Part shown: positions 44,411-56,320 of the stretch, piece after piece | Layout: each line of letters begins with the position of its first letter | Position numbering within the stretch: position 1 is the first letter of the stretch | From: Acanthosepion lycidas | Lineage: Eukaryota > Mollusca > Cephalopoda > Sepiida > Sepiidae | Direction of reading: 5' to 3' | Length of the DNA: 64,000 nucleotides | Assembly (NCBI GenBank): GCA_963932145.1 | Contig: OZ010586.1 | Coordinates: 51,456,669 to 51,520,668 of the forward strand | Program-made: the position numbers and the translations under genes | The notes under the pieces: generated by a model | Databases searched by the model: none | Told to the model about the DNA's origin: nothing | What the model saw: the letters and a program-made list of their open reading frames with translations, nothing else

Positions 44411-46194
44411 TTTATCAACCATTGTGAAACAGGCCACCAAATATTTCCAATTCCCAACAATAACTATGATTTTATACCTACTCTTCCACTAGATCTTGGA
44501 TAAAATCATCATCTTTACTGAAATAAGAATTTATTCCTAAGGCTGATTTTTCCATTTTCTAGTGTTACAATCACATGACTATATCTTGCTCAGGGCATCA
44601 TTGTCATTGTAGTAGAGATATGTGAAATCCTCTTTAATATTCTGCTTTCCTGTTTCTGGCTAAGACCTGAATGCAATTCATAAAACACCACAAAAATATG
44701 TCCGTAAACAATCACATTTAAATAGAATGTATAGAGTAAATTTTTTCTCCCTTAAAATAACCCAAAGACCTGAACTGTGGAACATGTGGATGATGATTAC
44801 AACAGATCTCAGTTGTTGTTAAACCAGCAGATGAAGAGGGAAAAGCATGACATACATGCTACAGAAGGCACCCCTTGAAATTATAATGGTTAGCGGTAAT
44901 CAATTGCAGTTTCATAACTGGATTCTGTATTTCTCATTCCATATGCGCCACAGAGGAATGCAAAGAAATCAAATGTGTGAGTTACTTCCTAGCAAGTTGA
45001 GGTCCCACCTTAAACAAATACATGTCATCGACAGTTTCTTTTACTCTGATGTTCTTCACTTCCAACCAACTCTTGCAAAGCCAAACAGCAATTAGGGATT
45101 GGATGACAAGAGGAGGATTTAGTGAAACTGGAACCTTCTAGTTCTGAGACTGCATGTTGGCAGAAAATTTAGTTACCAATGCCATCATCATAAAGAAAGT
45201 GATCAGCAAAGAATAAATTAAATTTTTGGATATAAGTTAAAGCCAATGATAATAGAGTAACTTTTGTTGAGATCTGTTTTCCCAGGTTTTTGTTTTTAAC
45301 TGAGTGTTAGGATTCGAAACATTTAACAACAACAACATCTTTTAAATGAGACATAAAAAGCTTATTTTCGGAAGCATAAGTAGTAGTAGTTGAAATAAGA
45401 TTTATATATTCTTTACAGATATATAAAATAGCAATAAAATGTTCAATTTTCTTTGCAGTGAAATTTGTTTTATAAGGTAATTAAGTGTTCTTAGGGCAGT
45501 GTAAAATGTGTGGACAGACTTACTTTAAAATGATCAGCCTAATGTCTTTATGAATTTGTAGACAAAAGTTTAGTAGGTGGTTGCTGGTTAATTTCTTCTA
45601 TTGTGTGCATGGACAAAACCTTAGTCAGCTGCTGGCTGTCATAGCTTCCATTGTGTGCATGTGTGTATGCATGTGTAGATCAAACTGTTTTGGACTCCAA
45701 GAAGCAGTAGGTTTCTATTTTTATATCTGTAAGGGGGATCAGAGATCTCATTTCACATAGAAGTTTGAATTTTTTGAATACCAAGTTTTCATTTGTTAGA
45801 AAATAATTTCACACTTGCTCGCAAAAATCGTTTTCTCAAATTTGAATTTGTGGGAGTGGTGAAAGAAGTTATTGTTATTTTCTAAATGGTTAAAAAATAA
45901 CATGTGTTAGGTCTACAAGTATGTCCACAAGTATTTGCCCTTGCAATGACTGAATAATTGTTTATCAAACAAACATTCTGATGGTATTTTATTAGTTGAA
46001 AAATATATATAAGAGTTAATTCCTATACTTCATCTTAATGAGTTCAAACAGGAAGTGAACCCCAAAAGGGACAAATGAGACATGTTCATACTTAGGATTC
46101 TTCCTTTTCAATAATGTTAAAAGTTAATTAATTTGGAATGTACCTTTAACTTGCCCACTCAGTCATTGTCTTAATACCGAGTTATTCAGATTTA
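44411..46194. other. mostly unannotated stretch
   Basis: 44847-45095 encodes 82 residues including LLPSKLRSHLKQIHV, reminiscent of the BED zinc finger of hAT-derived proteins, but the paired cysteines are not clear. 45555-45662 holds a two-copy ~52-bp repeat ending TTGTGTGCATG. No supported gene. Confidence 0.35.
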
Positions 46195-46690
46195 TATAGA
46201 GATGTGCAGATAAAATAATGGTAGACAGTGGAATGAGCAAACCAAGATCAAATTCCACTCTAGTGCATTCACTTTCACTCAAATGCTCTTGAGAAATGCT
46301 TGAATCAATTACTTCTACCCTAAAAAAGAAGATGCTATCTCAACTAACAATAGATTGCACAACTCATGTGACATTTATTTTTGTAATCATTTAACCACAA
46401 GCAAGGCACATGCTATAAACTGCAAGAGATTATTGGTAGTGGAAGAGAATGAGAAGACATTAGTGGGGAGAAAGGGCAATGAAAGCAGGATTTAGGTGAT
46501 AGACATTGCATTTAATTTTTTGAAGAGTGTAGGTGGAAGAGAAAGCCTATTCTGGATTCCAAACTTCAGAGAAGGCCAAAGATAACCACACCACTATCTT
46601 TTCCAAGAAGTCATGGAAATTCATAGATAATAAAGAAAAAGGAATCTGTGGAGAGCCATAATTGACTACATCATCAAGGGACATGGCATT
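46195..46690 (+). mobile_element. SINE-T copy with LINE-B tail inside
   Basis: Head and proximal body at 46195-46370, a LINE-B 3' tail at 46380-46545, then the SINE-T distal part with GAATCTGTGGAGAGCCATAA and AAGGGACATGGCAT to 46690. Confidence 0.6.
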
Positions 46691-46726
46691 TTAAAAATGA
46701 AAAAAACCTGTTCATAGATGAGAAAC

Positions 46727-46730
<4 letters not shown>

Positions 46731-46799
<69 letters not shown>
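46731..46799. repeat. (TA)n microsatellite
   Basis: About 34 TA units. Confidence 0.95.
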
Positions 46800-46802
<3 letters not shown>

Positions 46803-46884
46803 CTGCTATTTTAAAGGTAAACAAGGGTGAGTTGAATATTTTATTTTAGAAAATGAATTCAGATTAATTTCTATTTGATCATGA

Positions 46885-47900
46885 AATTTGAACTTTTTGA
46901 TTCCTTCAGTAGCCACCAAAGCTTTTATTTTTATGTACTGCATCCCTTTAGAACATAGACAATCATGGCCCTTGACAATTTCCTATCCCTTGTGGCACAT
47001 AGCAGTTTTTCTCTCTTTTCTAAGGATATCGACCCCCACCTGTTCTACTATCCATTCATACAAGCATCTCAGGTAATTGGCTTACTGCTTTCCCCTATCT
47101 TTTTTGCCCTCACTATGCCCTATGAAAGTTAAGTTTTCTAAGCCCTCCTTCCTCATATGTCCAAGGAATATCAGCTATTTTTTCATAATTCTTTCTTGTT
47201 GCCATTTTCTCTAAGACTTCTTTGTTGCTTATTTGTTTTGTTTATGAAATTTTCAGTATCATTCTGTAAAACTAGATTTCTGCTGCCACCAGTTTTCTCA
47301 TCATTGGAGAAATTGTTTGACATTCACTGCCATATAAGGAGATGGGAATCACATAGTAATCCAGCACTGTGTTTCTAAGACTATTTTCCCATTTCCTAGC
47401 TCAGCTTTTGGAATGCTTCTTCCCTAGTCCAATGCATGTTCAGATTTTGGTTTTACATTTTCCATCCTCTGTTAAAACACTTCTGCATGTGCTTGATGTT
47501 GACATCTTCAGTTTGTAATTTGCTATATACATCTTGGGCTTTTACCCTTACTGATGATCATACTTTCTACCTTCTTGCAGTTGACAGTCTTTTTTTTTCT
47601 TGCTTTCTTCTATTACCCTATCTATGTGGTCTGGTAGTTTTCTTTCTCTGTCAGTGTCATCTGCATATCTTATATTGTTAACATTACATCCACTGATAAT
47701 AAATCCTGGTAGTGTCTGCAGTTCCCTTAGGATAGCATTTCTGCAGAGATTGAATAAATCTGGGGAGAAACCATATCCTTGTCTCACACCCATCTCTATT
47801 TTTGTGTGACTACACAAGTCAGTTTGCTAGTATCTAGTTTTTCTAGCATTTCAAATAGATCCTTGTGCCATACCTTGTCAAATATCTAGGCTTAAAGTAG
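46885..47900 (-). mobile_element. LINE-A (RTE-like) RT copy, ~1 kb
   Basis: Minus strand, from 47890: DKVWHKDLFEMLEKLDTSK, a stop, then an open frame (47548-47817) with IEMGVRQGYGFSPDLFNL, AILRELQTLPGFIISG and NNIRYADDTD, the intact catalytic YADD of the palm. Toward 46900 the C-terminal GHIRKEGLENL-type and W-rich blocks follow in other frames. One of the best-kept RT cores in the window, still frameshifted. Confidence 0.75.
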
Positions 47901-48765
47901 GGGTTAATAATCCATTCAAATTCTTTTGTTCTTATATAGGTAAGTTATTTCCTGAACCAAAACAAATTTTGGTCAGTTGTAACTTTAAAGGTAATAAGAC
48001 TTGTCTTGGAAAGAAAATCAAAATTTGACATTGATCGAATGTACTTCTAAATACCACTTTGTGTTTTTTCTCATGTTCTATTCTGACTTGCTTTGATCTT
48101 GAAAAATAATGATGTCCTTCTTGTCTATTTAACTGTTTTCAGTGAGAAATATTCATTCTTTTATTTTATTTCTCATTGTATGTGTTCATATCTATTCATG
48201 TATATTATTTTATCTATTATTACTTAGAAATTCTGTATGTGATATAAATACTGTGAATTTAATTCTAATGATGAATGTTAGTCATGATGCCAACATTAGC
48301 TTGAAAGCTATTAGATGTAGGAAAAGAAAACCTAGTTTCTTGAAAAATTTAAAAAGAAATGCTAGAAAAAACCTGAAAGAAAGAACAAATCTAATTTTGC
48401 TGAATGACTAATGTTAAAGTTTTCCATTTACTATCATAAAATTTGATTCTATTATATTTTTTCCTTGGAATATATTTAAAGGAAATTTTTCATTCAATAA
48501 CACATTTTTTTCATATTGTGAGTGTAAACAGAATTAATATAATGCTATTTTTGTTATGGGAAGTTTAATTGTAAATCATACTTTGAGTAATGGCTGTTAG
48601 GAATGTTTTATATTCCACTGCTAGAAAGTTTAGTCTTATTTCTGTCGTTCCTAATTCTGATGTCATGCCAAAGTTGGCTGAGTTCGAAAAATATACAATA
48701 TGCCATTTTGCAAAATCAGAAAACTTTGCTGAATACCAAACTGTTTTCAGTTAATCACCCAAGAG
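47901..48765. other. unannotated stretch
   Basis: An 89-residue open frame at 48142-48411, hydrophobic at the start and basic at the end, with no recognised domain. Confidence 0.45.
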
Positions 48766-49290
48766 AACCCTTTTTTCCTGTCATCAGCATATTTAGTGCT
48801 AACCTCTAGAAGAGCAATTCTTTGTACCTTCTTGGGCTCATGTTTTCCACTGACATGAAGTGGAATGATTACAGTGAACCAATTACTAGATCTTCTGCTA
48901 GGAAAGTTGGTTCTCTGTGCCATGACAGACAATTTTTTTCATCAAAATCTATCTTGCTCATTTATAAATCAACCATTTGAATATTGCTGCTATATCTGGT
49001 CTGATGCTCTTATTATATATCTCAAGATTCTTGACAAAATTCAAAGAACGGTCAGTAATGTAATCCATCCTAACCTGTCATCTTGACTTCAGTCACTTTC
49101 TCACTTTTATGATGTGACTTGCCTCTGACTTTTCTATAAATATTTTCATTGTAATTGTTCTGGTGAGCTTTCCTTCCTGGTGTATTCACAGTATGAATTT
49201 AAGCATGCCACAAGATGGACAACTAAGTCTTACAATTTTACTGCTGAACTACCTACATGCAACTGTAAGTTATATTTTAATAGTCAAACA
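48766..49290 (+). mobile_element. LINE-B C-terminal copy
   Basis: Plus strand: FSTDMKWNDYSEPITRSSARKVGSL, in frames around 48850-48920 shown by STDMKWNDY and LLLGKLVLCAMTDNFFHQNL, then EYCCYIWSDALI and LDKIQRTVSNVIHPNLSS (open frame 48865-49086). Terminal part toward 49290 is frameshifted. Confidence 0.65.
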
Positions 49291-49644
49291 CAAAACCAGA
49301 ATTAATGAAAATTCTCAACAGAAACATTTAATAAAATTTGAACAGTAATGTTAAGTATTGTATTTTTTCAAAATTTGCATTAATAAAATAAACAGATGCA
49401 ATCATTGCCACTTAAAAGAAAATGTCTATGAGAATTCTAAAGTTTATGTATTGTAATTTATTGAATATCTAAACTCAATAACAAAACTTACATGAATGTT
49501 TATTAGAATTCTACCTTTATAGCACAAATTATACATAAGTGACATCTGACTATTCTTTTCGTGATTCAGCCAATTTGTGACAAATGTCAGATCAGTTCAT
49601 GTTGTCTTTGGAAATGAAACATAATACAAGCAGAACTTTGTATA

Positions 49645-49920
49645 TTTCTTTATACTTTATATATATCTTTATATATTATAGTATTATATTCATATAAATA
49701 TATTATATTTTATATTATTATATTTCTTATACTTTATATATTACATCTCTTTATACTTCATATATTATGTTTCTTTATACTTTATATATATCTTTATATA
49801 TTATAGTATTATATTCATGTAAATATATTATATTTTATATTATTATATTTCTTATACTATATATATTACATCTCTTTATACTTCATATATTATGTTTCTT
49901 TATACTTTATATATTACTTA
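49645..49920. repeat. 125-bp tandem repeat, 2.2 copies
   Basis: Units start at 49645, 49770 and 49895 (TTTCTTTATACTTTATATAT). The first two are nearly identical; the third is cut after about 22 bases. AT-rich, no coding. Confidence 0.85.
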
Positions 49921-50439
49921 ATAATTTATGATTTGATCTGTATTTTTTCTAAACCACTTTACTCACTTTTCTCACCAAAGAAGATAAGTGTTATCAGTTG
50001 TTTTGAAGTTAAGAAAAAACAAACTCTTAATTTTTAATCAAAGAAAATCTAGTGCTTGAAATATCTTTTTTTAAAACTCAATTGAGAAAATTGCTTTTGC
50101 TCATAGATAATGTATACATATGTAAAAAAATAAGTCATTTCTGAAAAAATATTTTTAACAAAGCAATTTTCTTTCACAAAGTAATCTTTTTTTCAAGAAG
50201 TCACTCTTGAAAAATTTGAATTACCAGTCTAATAAATACTGTCAACTTGCTCAGAATGAATGATTAAATATTTGAATGCCATTCTTAACTCTATAGAAGA
50301 GGTTAAAGTGACACAGTAGCAAAAAGTAATATTAAATAAAAAATCATATTGATATTAATGTAGAGTCAGTTCTTCTTACTGAAAGTAAGACATGGACAGT
50401 GTAGCTTCATTGAAAACATTAGAACAAGAAATACAATCT
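49921..50439. other. unannotated AT-rich stretch
   Basis: Nothing supported. Confidence 0.5.
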
Positions 50440-51430
50440 TTGCCATAACAATGCTATAAGAGATAGCAATACAAATGCAGAAATATTGTATACCTATCTT
50501 TCATAAACTATAAATAAAAGCATTTGATAAGGTAAAGCACAAAGATCAATTTCAACTACTTTTAGTAGTTCAAATTGATCTTTCAAATTTGATCTATTTG
50601 AATATCTTTCTGAAATAAAGGTTTAAAAAACCTTTATTTCAGAAAGATATTCAAATAATCTGGAGTATTTACTAGAAACAAACCATATGGATTGGAAGTG
50701 AATTGAGCAAGTACACAAAAATAGAAAGGGGTCATAAGACCTCAATAGATTTATTCAACCAATACAGTGAAGCAATTCTCAGGCAGCTAGAAGTCCTACC
50801 ATGATTTATTATTGGTAGGCACAATCATAATAATAGATGATATGCAGATGAAACCATGTTGATGGAGTAGACAGAAAGAAAATTACAGAAACTCTTAGAT
50901 GTGGTAGTAAAGGAAATTCAGAAGAAAGAATTAATCGTTAATTATAAGAAGATAGACTGTTTGGTCATTAGTAAGAAAGACAGTTCGAAATATGAGCTGC
51001 AAATTGGAGACATCAAAATCAAGCAAATACTGTATTTGACTATCTAGTATTATAACAGACAATGGAAAATGTAACACCAAAACTGAAGGCGCATTGAAAT
51101 AGGGAAAGATCCCTTCTAAAGGCAAAACAAAATATTAAAAAACAAGAAAATTTCATTAGTAACAAAGAAAAGAGTTTTGAACTGTTATATAATATCGATC
51201 ATCCTATATGGTAGTGAATACTGGACAATCTCTGCACAGATGAAGAGGAGGCATTAGGCAATAAAGATGTGCTTCTACAGAATTATGCTGAGAATACCAT
51301 AGGGAGTATATGTAAGCAATGAATGTTTTAAGGAAAATGGAAACAAAATGGACACTTACACTTAGAATCAGAAAGATACAGCTGAAATTTCTGGGATACA
51401 TAATGAGATAAGAGGGAATGTGAAGACTGT
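50440..51430 (+). mobile_element. LINE-A (RTE-like) copy with palindromic insertions
   Basis: Plus strand: KAFDKVKHKDQFQLL, then EAILRQLEVLP, LQKLLDVVVKEIQKKELIVN, ELQIGDIKIKQ, ILYGSEYWTISAQMKR and LRIP in order over several frames, following the RTE RT from the first palm motif to the C-terminal GHI block. Two quasi-palindromes (50541-50583 and 50595-50657) interrupt the coding just after the first motif. Confidence 0.7.
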
Positions 51431-51689
51431 GCAGCTCCTGGCTATATATGGCAGCAGTACTCCATTTTCAGCCTGATCTACTTCTAGTACTTAATGGAAT
51501 GGTAAAGAAACCAGCCATTTTTCAGTATCTTTAGCTATGGATCATATGCATGAGTTCCACTTGAGCTCTGGATTGAGCTTAAGTCATAATAGGGGCTCAA
51601 GGCATGGTGTCTCCCTGAGAGAACCTCCATTCATTATAATAGGTGAAAATTTAGTGTCCACTCAGTGATGATCGAACATCACTTGTTTG

Positions 51690-52302
51690 GTATTTGAAGC
51701 ACTGAATGTTATCAGTAAGTTTTCCTTCCTCTTGCTGAGATGGAATGACCAGAGTAAAGATTGATTTACTTCATAGATGGAGGTTTCAGGAAGACACATG
51801 TAAACACTATGCACTGAAAAGTGGAAAAGAGAGTTCAGTTGTCAGTGGACTGGATATCCCCAGCAGGGACGTAATTTTCATGTTATGCTACATCTTGAAG
51901 CAAGAGGGAAAAAGAGAGAGAGAGAGAGGAAGGAAAATATTTGTCTTTCTATAGACGTTAACAGAAGCCACCTAATGGTTACTTTACTATTAACAATCTG
52001 GGAAAATGTATTTCTTTTTTATATTATTCATTATTATTACTTTATTTACTGATTGTATTTCATTTTCCCACAGACACCATGCATGGCATCGATGTGAAAG
52101 TCTTGATCCGACAAGGCTATTTAAGTACATGACGTAAGGATGTTCTTAGATTAGTTTACTTCTTTTTTGCAGTAATTTGCATTTTGGTGCCAACCTATCT
52201 CTTGCGCAAACAATTTTATGTTCTATTTCCTTAACTCATATACTAAATTTGTTATAACTGATCCATGCACCAAGATATTTGAAGTATAGGTTTCAATAAA
52301 GA
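51690..52302 (+). mobile_element. LTR-like sequence
   Basis: Left part shared with 44020-44410, right part (52080-52300) with 63345-63590, including GGCTATTTAAG (TATA-like, 52113), a TACTAAATTTGTTxTAACT segment and ATCCA. Interrupted or ended by the hAT element at 52311. No gag-pol nearby. Confidence 0.45.
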
Positions 52303-52310
52303 ACCTTATA

Positions 52311-53503
52311 CAGGGGTGGGATTAAGCAGATTCACACAAGTTCACGCGAACCTGTTCTTGGAATTTTATGAGCTCAGAGAACCCATTGCTAGCAGCAACC
52401 CAAACAAACTGCTAATTTTAGATTGTCCACAAATTCACATAATCAGTTGAGGATGTAACTTCAAGTAATAGAATAAAATTTAATACACAGTTATAGGGGC
52501 ATTTTTCTTGGGTGAGGGTTGTGTGTGCAAATTTTGGAAAACAAAGGGACCTGGCAAGTGTTATTCAAAATCAAAGTCATTGCTTTTGGACCCACGGCAG
52601 ATAATTGAATTTAAAAAAAAAAAAAACTATTTTTACAATGTACACTTTATAGAAATAAATTTGTACATTTATATCAAAAAGGAATTTATGATAGATCTGA
52701 TATGGAATAGTAACTACAACTTTTAGCACAACTTCGCCTTCTATATTTTGTTTTTTGCTGCCCATAAGAGCCTTTAATTAGGACCAATATTTTTATCAAT
52801 CAAACACTTAGCTGGTTCCATATTTTAAAAATCGATTTATAGTTAAAACTTTTAATTAATATAAAATTTGTTTAAATTAAACATCTTTTCTATTAAACTT
52901 CAGGTCAAAGATAATAAATTATTATTATTCTAATTTTAATTTTTTCCTATAGAGTAACTTCCTCATAATAACTAGTATTTTTTTTCATTTCAGTATCAGG
53001 ATCCTAAAATGAAAAGACAACAAGATTTATTTCACTTTTTCAAAAAATCCCCAATACTCAGATAAAAGAAGCTGACTTACAGTAAAAATGCAGCAAACTT
53101 CATGACAATTAATCTTATTGGTCTCCTTTTAGATTTACGGGATGCTACTCCTTTCATTAAAACATGGCTTAGAAAAAAATCACATTGCTAATGGCAACAG
53201 AGTGAGGCAAAAAAAAGCTGAAGACTATGATGACAATCAAGTGGCTATTTGGGAATTTTTAAAATGAAAGATCATGAATAAAAAATTTTAAAACATTTCT
53301 TTTAATTCTTTTTCCTTTCAAAATGATAACATGCAATGTAATACAAATTAATTTTGGTATTTTTGAATAAGTGCTAGAAAAATTTGCTTTATTCATAAAT
53401 TATATCTAATAAAGTATAGACTATAGAAAAATGAGAGAACCCCTTGCTATTGAGACCTGTTGTGGAGAGAACCACTTTTTAAAATTTTTGAATCCCACCA
53501 CTG
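52311..53503 (+). mobile_element. hAT element, internally deleted
   Basis: Ends CAGGGGTGGGATTAAG and, reversed, CAGTGGTGGGATTCAA. Flanking octamers accttata (52303-52310) and acgttata (53504-53511) agree at 7 of 8, the hAT target duplication. Length 1193 bp, against 2.5-4 kb for autonomous hATs. Subterminal GAACCTGTTCTTGGAATTTT / GAACCACTTTTTAAAATTTT motifs are mirrored. At 53009 a reading frame starts MKRQQDLFHFFKK, like the N-terminus of ZMYM/BED-type hAT transposases, and KAEDYDDNQVAIWEFLK ends at about 53264. The catalytic core is missing. Confidence 0.85.
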
Positions 53504-53549
53504 ACGTTATATCTAAATTTTGTTGCAGTAGCTTTTGTGTGTATATGTA

Positions 53550-54401
53550 CAGAGTGCAATGGGTAAATTGTCTCCTTTTTATATTTTTAATTTTGTACAT
53601 GCATGTTGTTTGTTTTTGATTTTGTTGACTGCACAGTTGGACACTGTCTGTAGAAAAAGAGCACTATGACACAATTCACTCTGCCAGAAATTTGAAAACA
53701 GCATGCTGTACTGCTTGGCATTCATGCCAAAAACTTCAATGTGAACATTTCTGAGTGTTTGGGTATCAATCTGTGGACAGTGCAGATGATTCAGAAAGAG
53801 TTGGATGAGTCAAATGGTGATTACGAAGGCACAGCATCTCAAAAAACTCACTCTGATCTTTCTGATAAGAAAAGAACTTCTGAATTTGTTGGTGAGGGAT
53901 TCAGACACAACACGGAGGCCTACAAGAGGAGATGGTGCTGCCCTGAGTCAAGAGTGTGGCTGCAGGAAAACTCCATATGGCAACAGGACTCTGCACCATG
54001 TCACACAAGCAGGAGAACCCAGTCATGGCAGTCAGACAATTTCTGCAACAACATCACCCTTTACATTTGGCCACCAAACTCTCCAAAACCCTTGATAGTG
54101 TGGGATGCAATTGAATGAGAGACCAACAAAACTCCTTGTAACACTAAAGATGAACTGAAAGCAAGGATTATGGCAGCATTCACCAAATTAAACAAGGAGA
54201 CTGTCCAGAAAAGATGCAAGAGATTTTGAAGTAATCTGGAAGCTGTGGTTAAAGCTAATGGGGATTATATTGAACATACTTACTTTTTAGTATTTCAAGA
54301 TATTTTTGTGTAATTTTGGTAAACATATCTGTTAAAGTGAGATGTCAGCATAATTTTCATTTTTTGTGTAATTTAGATGACAATTTATCCATCGCACCCT
54401 G
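53550..54401 (+). mobile_element. Tc1-like transposon, internally deleted
   Basis: Inverted ends CAGAGTGCAATGGGTAAATT and, reversed, CAGGGTGCGATGGATAAATT, each next to TA (53548-53549, 54402-54403). 852 bp. A 125-residue frame (53741-54118) covers the N-terminal HTH part (NISECLGINLWTVQMIQKEL) fused to QQDSAPCHTSRRTQSW and LYIWPPNSPKPL, the block around the second catalytic Asp (QQDxAPxH). The first catalytic Asp region is lost in the deletion at about 53930. A frameshift follows; the C-terminal remnant RDFEVIWKLWLKLMG runs to about 54270. Cannot make active transposase. Confidence 0.88.
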
Positions 54402-54599
54402 TACAGCAAAGATTGAGTTTATCATAAAATAAATCATTCTAAATTTCAAAGCATAATTTTAAGCTAAAATTGATCTGTTAGAAAATTAATGATAACATAT
54501 TCAATCTGCTCCTACAAGTACCCACCATGTTCATCAAATGTTTCTTGTAATCAGGCTATAGCAAAAAAAGTTCACAAATAGATATCTGTAACCTCTTCT

Positions 54600-55115
54600 T
54601 TTTCTTCTATCTGTTTTGTCCCTTCAGGACCTTGACAATCATGGCTCTCCACAATTTCCTGTCCTTTGTAGCTCTTAATAAATTTTGTCTTTCCTAAACT
54701 CTATTCTGCCATCTATTTACTCAACCTCGATAGATTATGCATTGTTTTCCTTCTGTCCCTCTTGTCTTTAATCTGTCCTGCAAGTATCAAATTCTCCAAG
54801 CCCTCTTTCCTCATTTATCTGCCTTAGAAATTTGAACTGTTTTTCACTGTTAAGTATGAGTGTCCTATTCATTTTCATTTTCTCTAAAACTTTTTGGTTT
54901 TCACATGTTTGGTCTACAATATTCTTCGCTTCTTTCTGTATAACCACTTTTCTGTTGCTTCAAGTCTCTTCTTCATCTTTGAGGAGATGGTCCAGCAATC
55001 ACTAAGAGGACTGATATTAACAGTTCAGTATTCTTTCCTTTATTTCTAATGAAATTTTCCTGTTTCTTAATATTTTACTTAGCTTTTGAATGCATTTTTC
55101 ACTATGCCTGTATGC
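54600..55115 (-). mobile_element. LINE-A (RTE-like) 3' fragment
   Basis: Minus strand from 55110: KLSKILRNRKISLEIKERIL (open frame 55017-55232), then C-terminal blocks to the 3' end, ending with the SINE-T-like tail GTGGAGAGCCATGATTGTCA near 54645. Confidence 0.7.
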
Positions 55116-55689
55116 CTTATGAAATACTCTGTGAGGATCATATTTGCTAGCAATAGTCTGCAAGAATAATCTGCCAACAATCACTATGAAGCAGATACAA
55201 AAAAAGTTTTCAAAAGTATTATGTAACTGCAATATTTGTTTTATTTCCCTGTGTGAAATCTTTTGGTTTTTAAATTAATTTCTGTAAAAATCTTAATCAG
55301 GAGCATAGGTGCACAATTCTGTCTTTCAGTTATAAAAGTGAACTTGTCAAAAAATAACTTCATATTCAGATTAATGTATAGATAGACAGGTGGTAGGTAA
55401 ACAGGTAAGTAAGCAGGTACTTACATGTTTGCATCTAAGTACATTAAGTTGAAAATGTTTGCACACTATAAAGAGAAACATGCAAAATTGCATGTTATTC
55501 ATAAATCCTTTTCAAAGGGTAAAGTTTTTTATGAAAAATACCTTATCTAGCTTTAAGTTTATTCTAAGAAATTAGAATAATTTTACAAAAAATAAAATAA
55601 TCCTACAAAAAGCCTATATACTTCCATCTGAAACAGTAAATTTGGTCTTTACACCTATTTACCTATGTATTTTAAGCATCCTAGTCAAA

Positions 55690-55905
55690 AATTCAGATTA
55701 ATGCATACCATGGACCAAACATGACACAGTTCTGTAGACAATGGCAGCAAAAAGGACATGCTTATTGATTAGGAAGAGACAATTTCTGGGGTGCGTAATG
55801 AGGAATGATGGCTTGGAAAATTTGATACTCACAGGATAGTTTGAAGGGCCAGAGGAAAACAATGTATAATCTACCTGGCAATCTGGAGTGAATGGATGGT
55901 GGAGT
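55690..55905 (+). mobile_element. LINE-A C-terminal fragment
   Basis: IPWTKHDTVL, TKRTCLLIRKRQFLGCVMRNDGLENLILTG-type blocks in mixed frames. Truncated on both sides. Confidence 0.6.
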
Positions 55906-56109
55906 CCCAGAAGTCGTAAAAATACTGACTGAGCCCTATCAATTCCTCTTAGGACAAAAGTTCCTGGTATTGCCTGGCCTGAATGACATACTACACATAA
56001 AATCAAATTTACTTAGGGATTTTTTTTACTAATGCTCACCTAATACAAAGCTCAAGAATCACTCAAGAGACAATCAAGGTATAGGGATACTGTATGGACT
56101 TATATTAGC

Positions 56110-56320
56110 ATAGGAAAGGAGAAACATTAGGTGTATAGAGCTGAAGCAGGCTTTAGAAGGAATCGGAAACTTAATCCTAAACAAGAAACAAGAGATGAAC
56201 CTTTACTCATGTTCAAAAGACCTGAGAGGAGTCTGAAACTATCTACAGTTATGTTTAGATTAAAGAAAATAGTTCTGGGTGATCAATTTAAAACCTGTGG
56301 AGGTCTAGCAGAATTTTAAA
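56110..56320 (+). repeat. unknown dispersed repeat
   Basis: AATCCTAAACAAGAAACAAG and neighbouring bases recur at 40365-40430 and inverted at 42880-42945. Open frame 56131-56319 (62 residues) has no domain that I know. Confidence 0.4.

Noticed and set aside
44847-45095. Host BED zinc-finger exon
   Set aside because: PSKLRSHLKQIH is suggestive, but the cysteine pair and flanking domain are not visible and no splice sites frame it.
53805-54095. Second open frame over the Tc1 element
   Set aside because: It is a shifted frame over 53741-54118; the transposase motifs are in the other frame.
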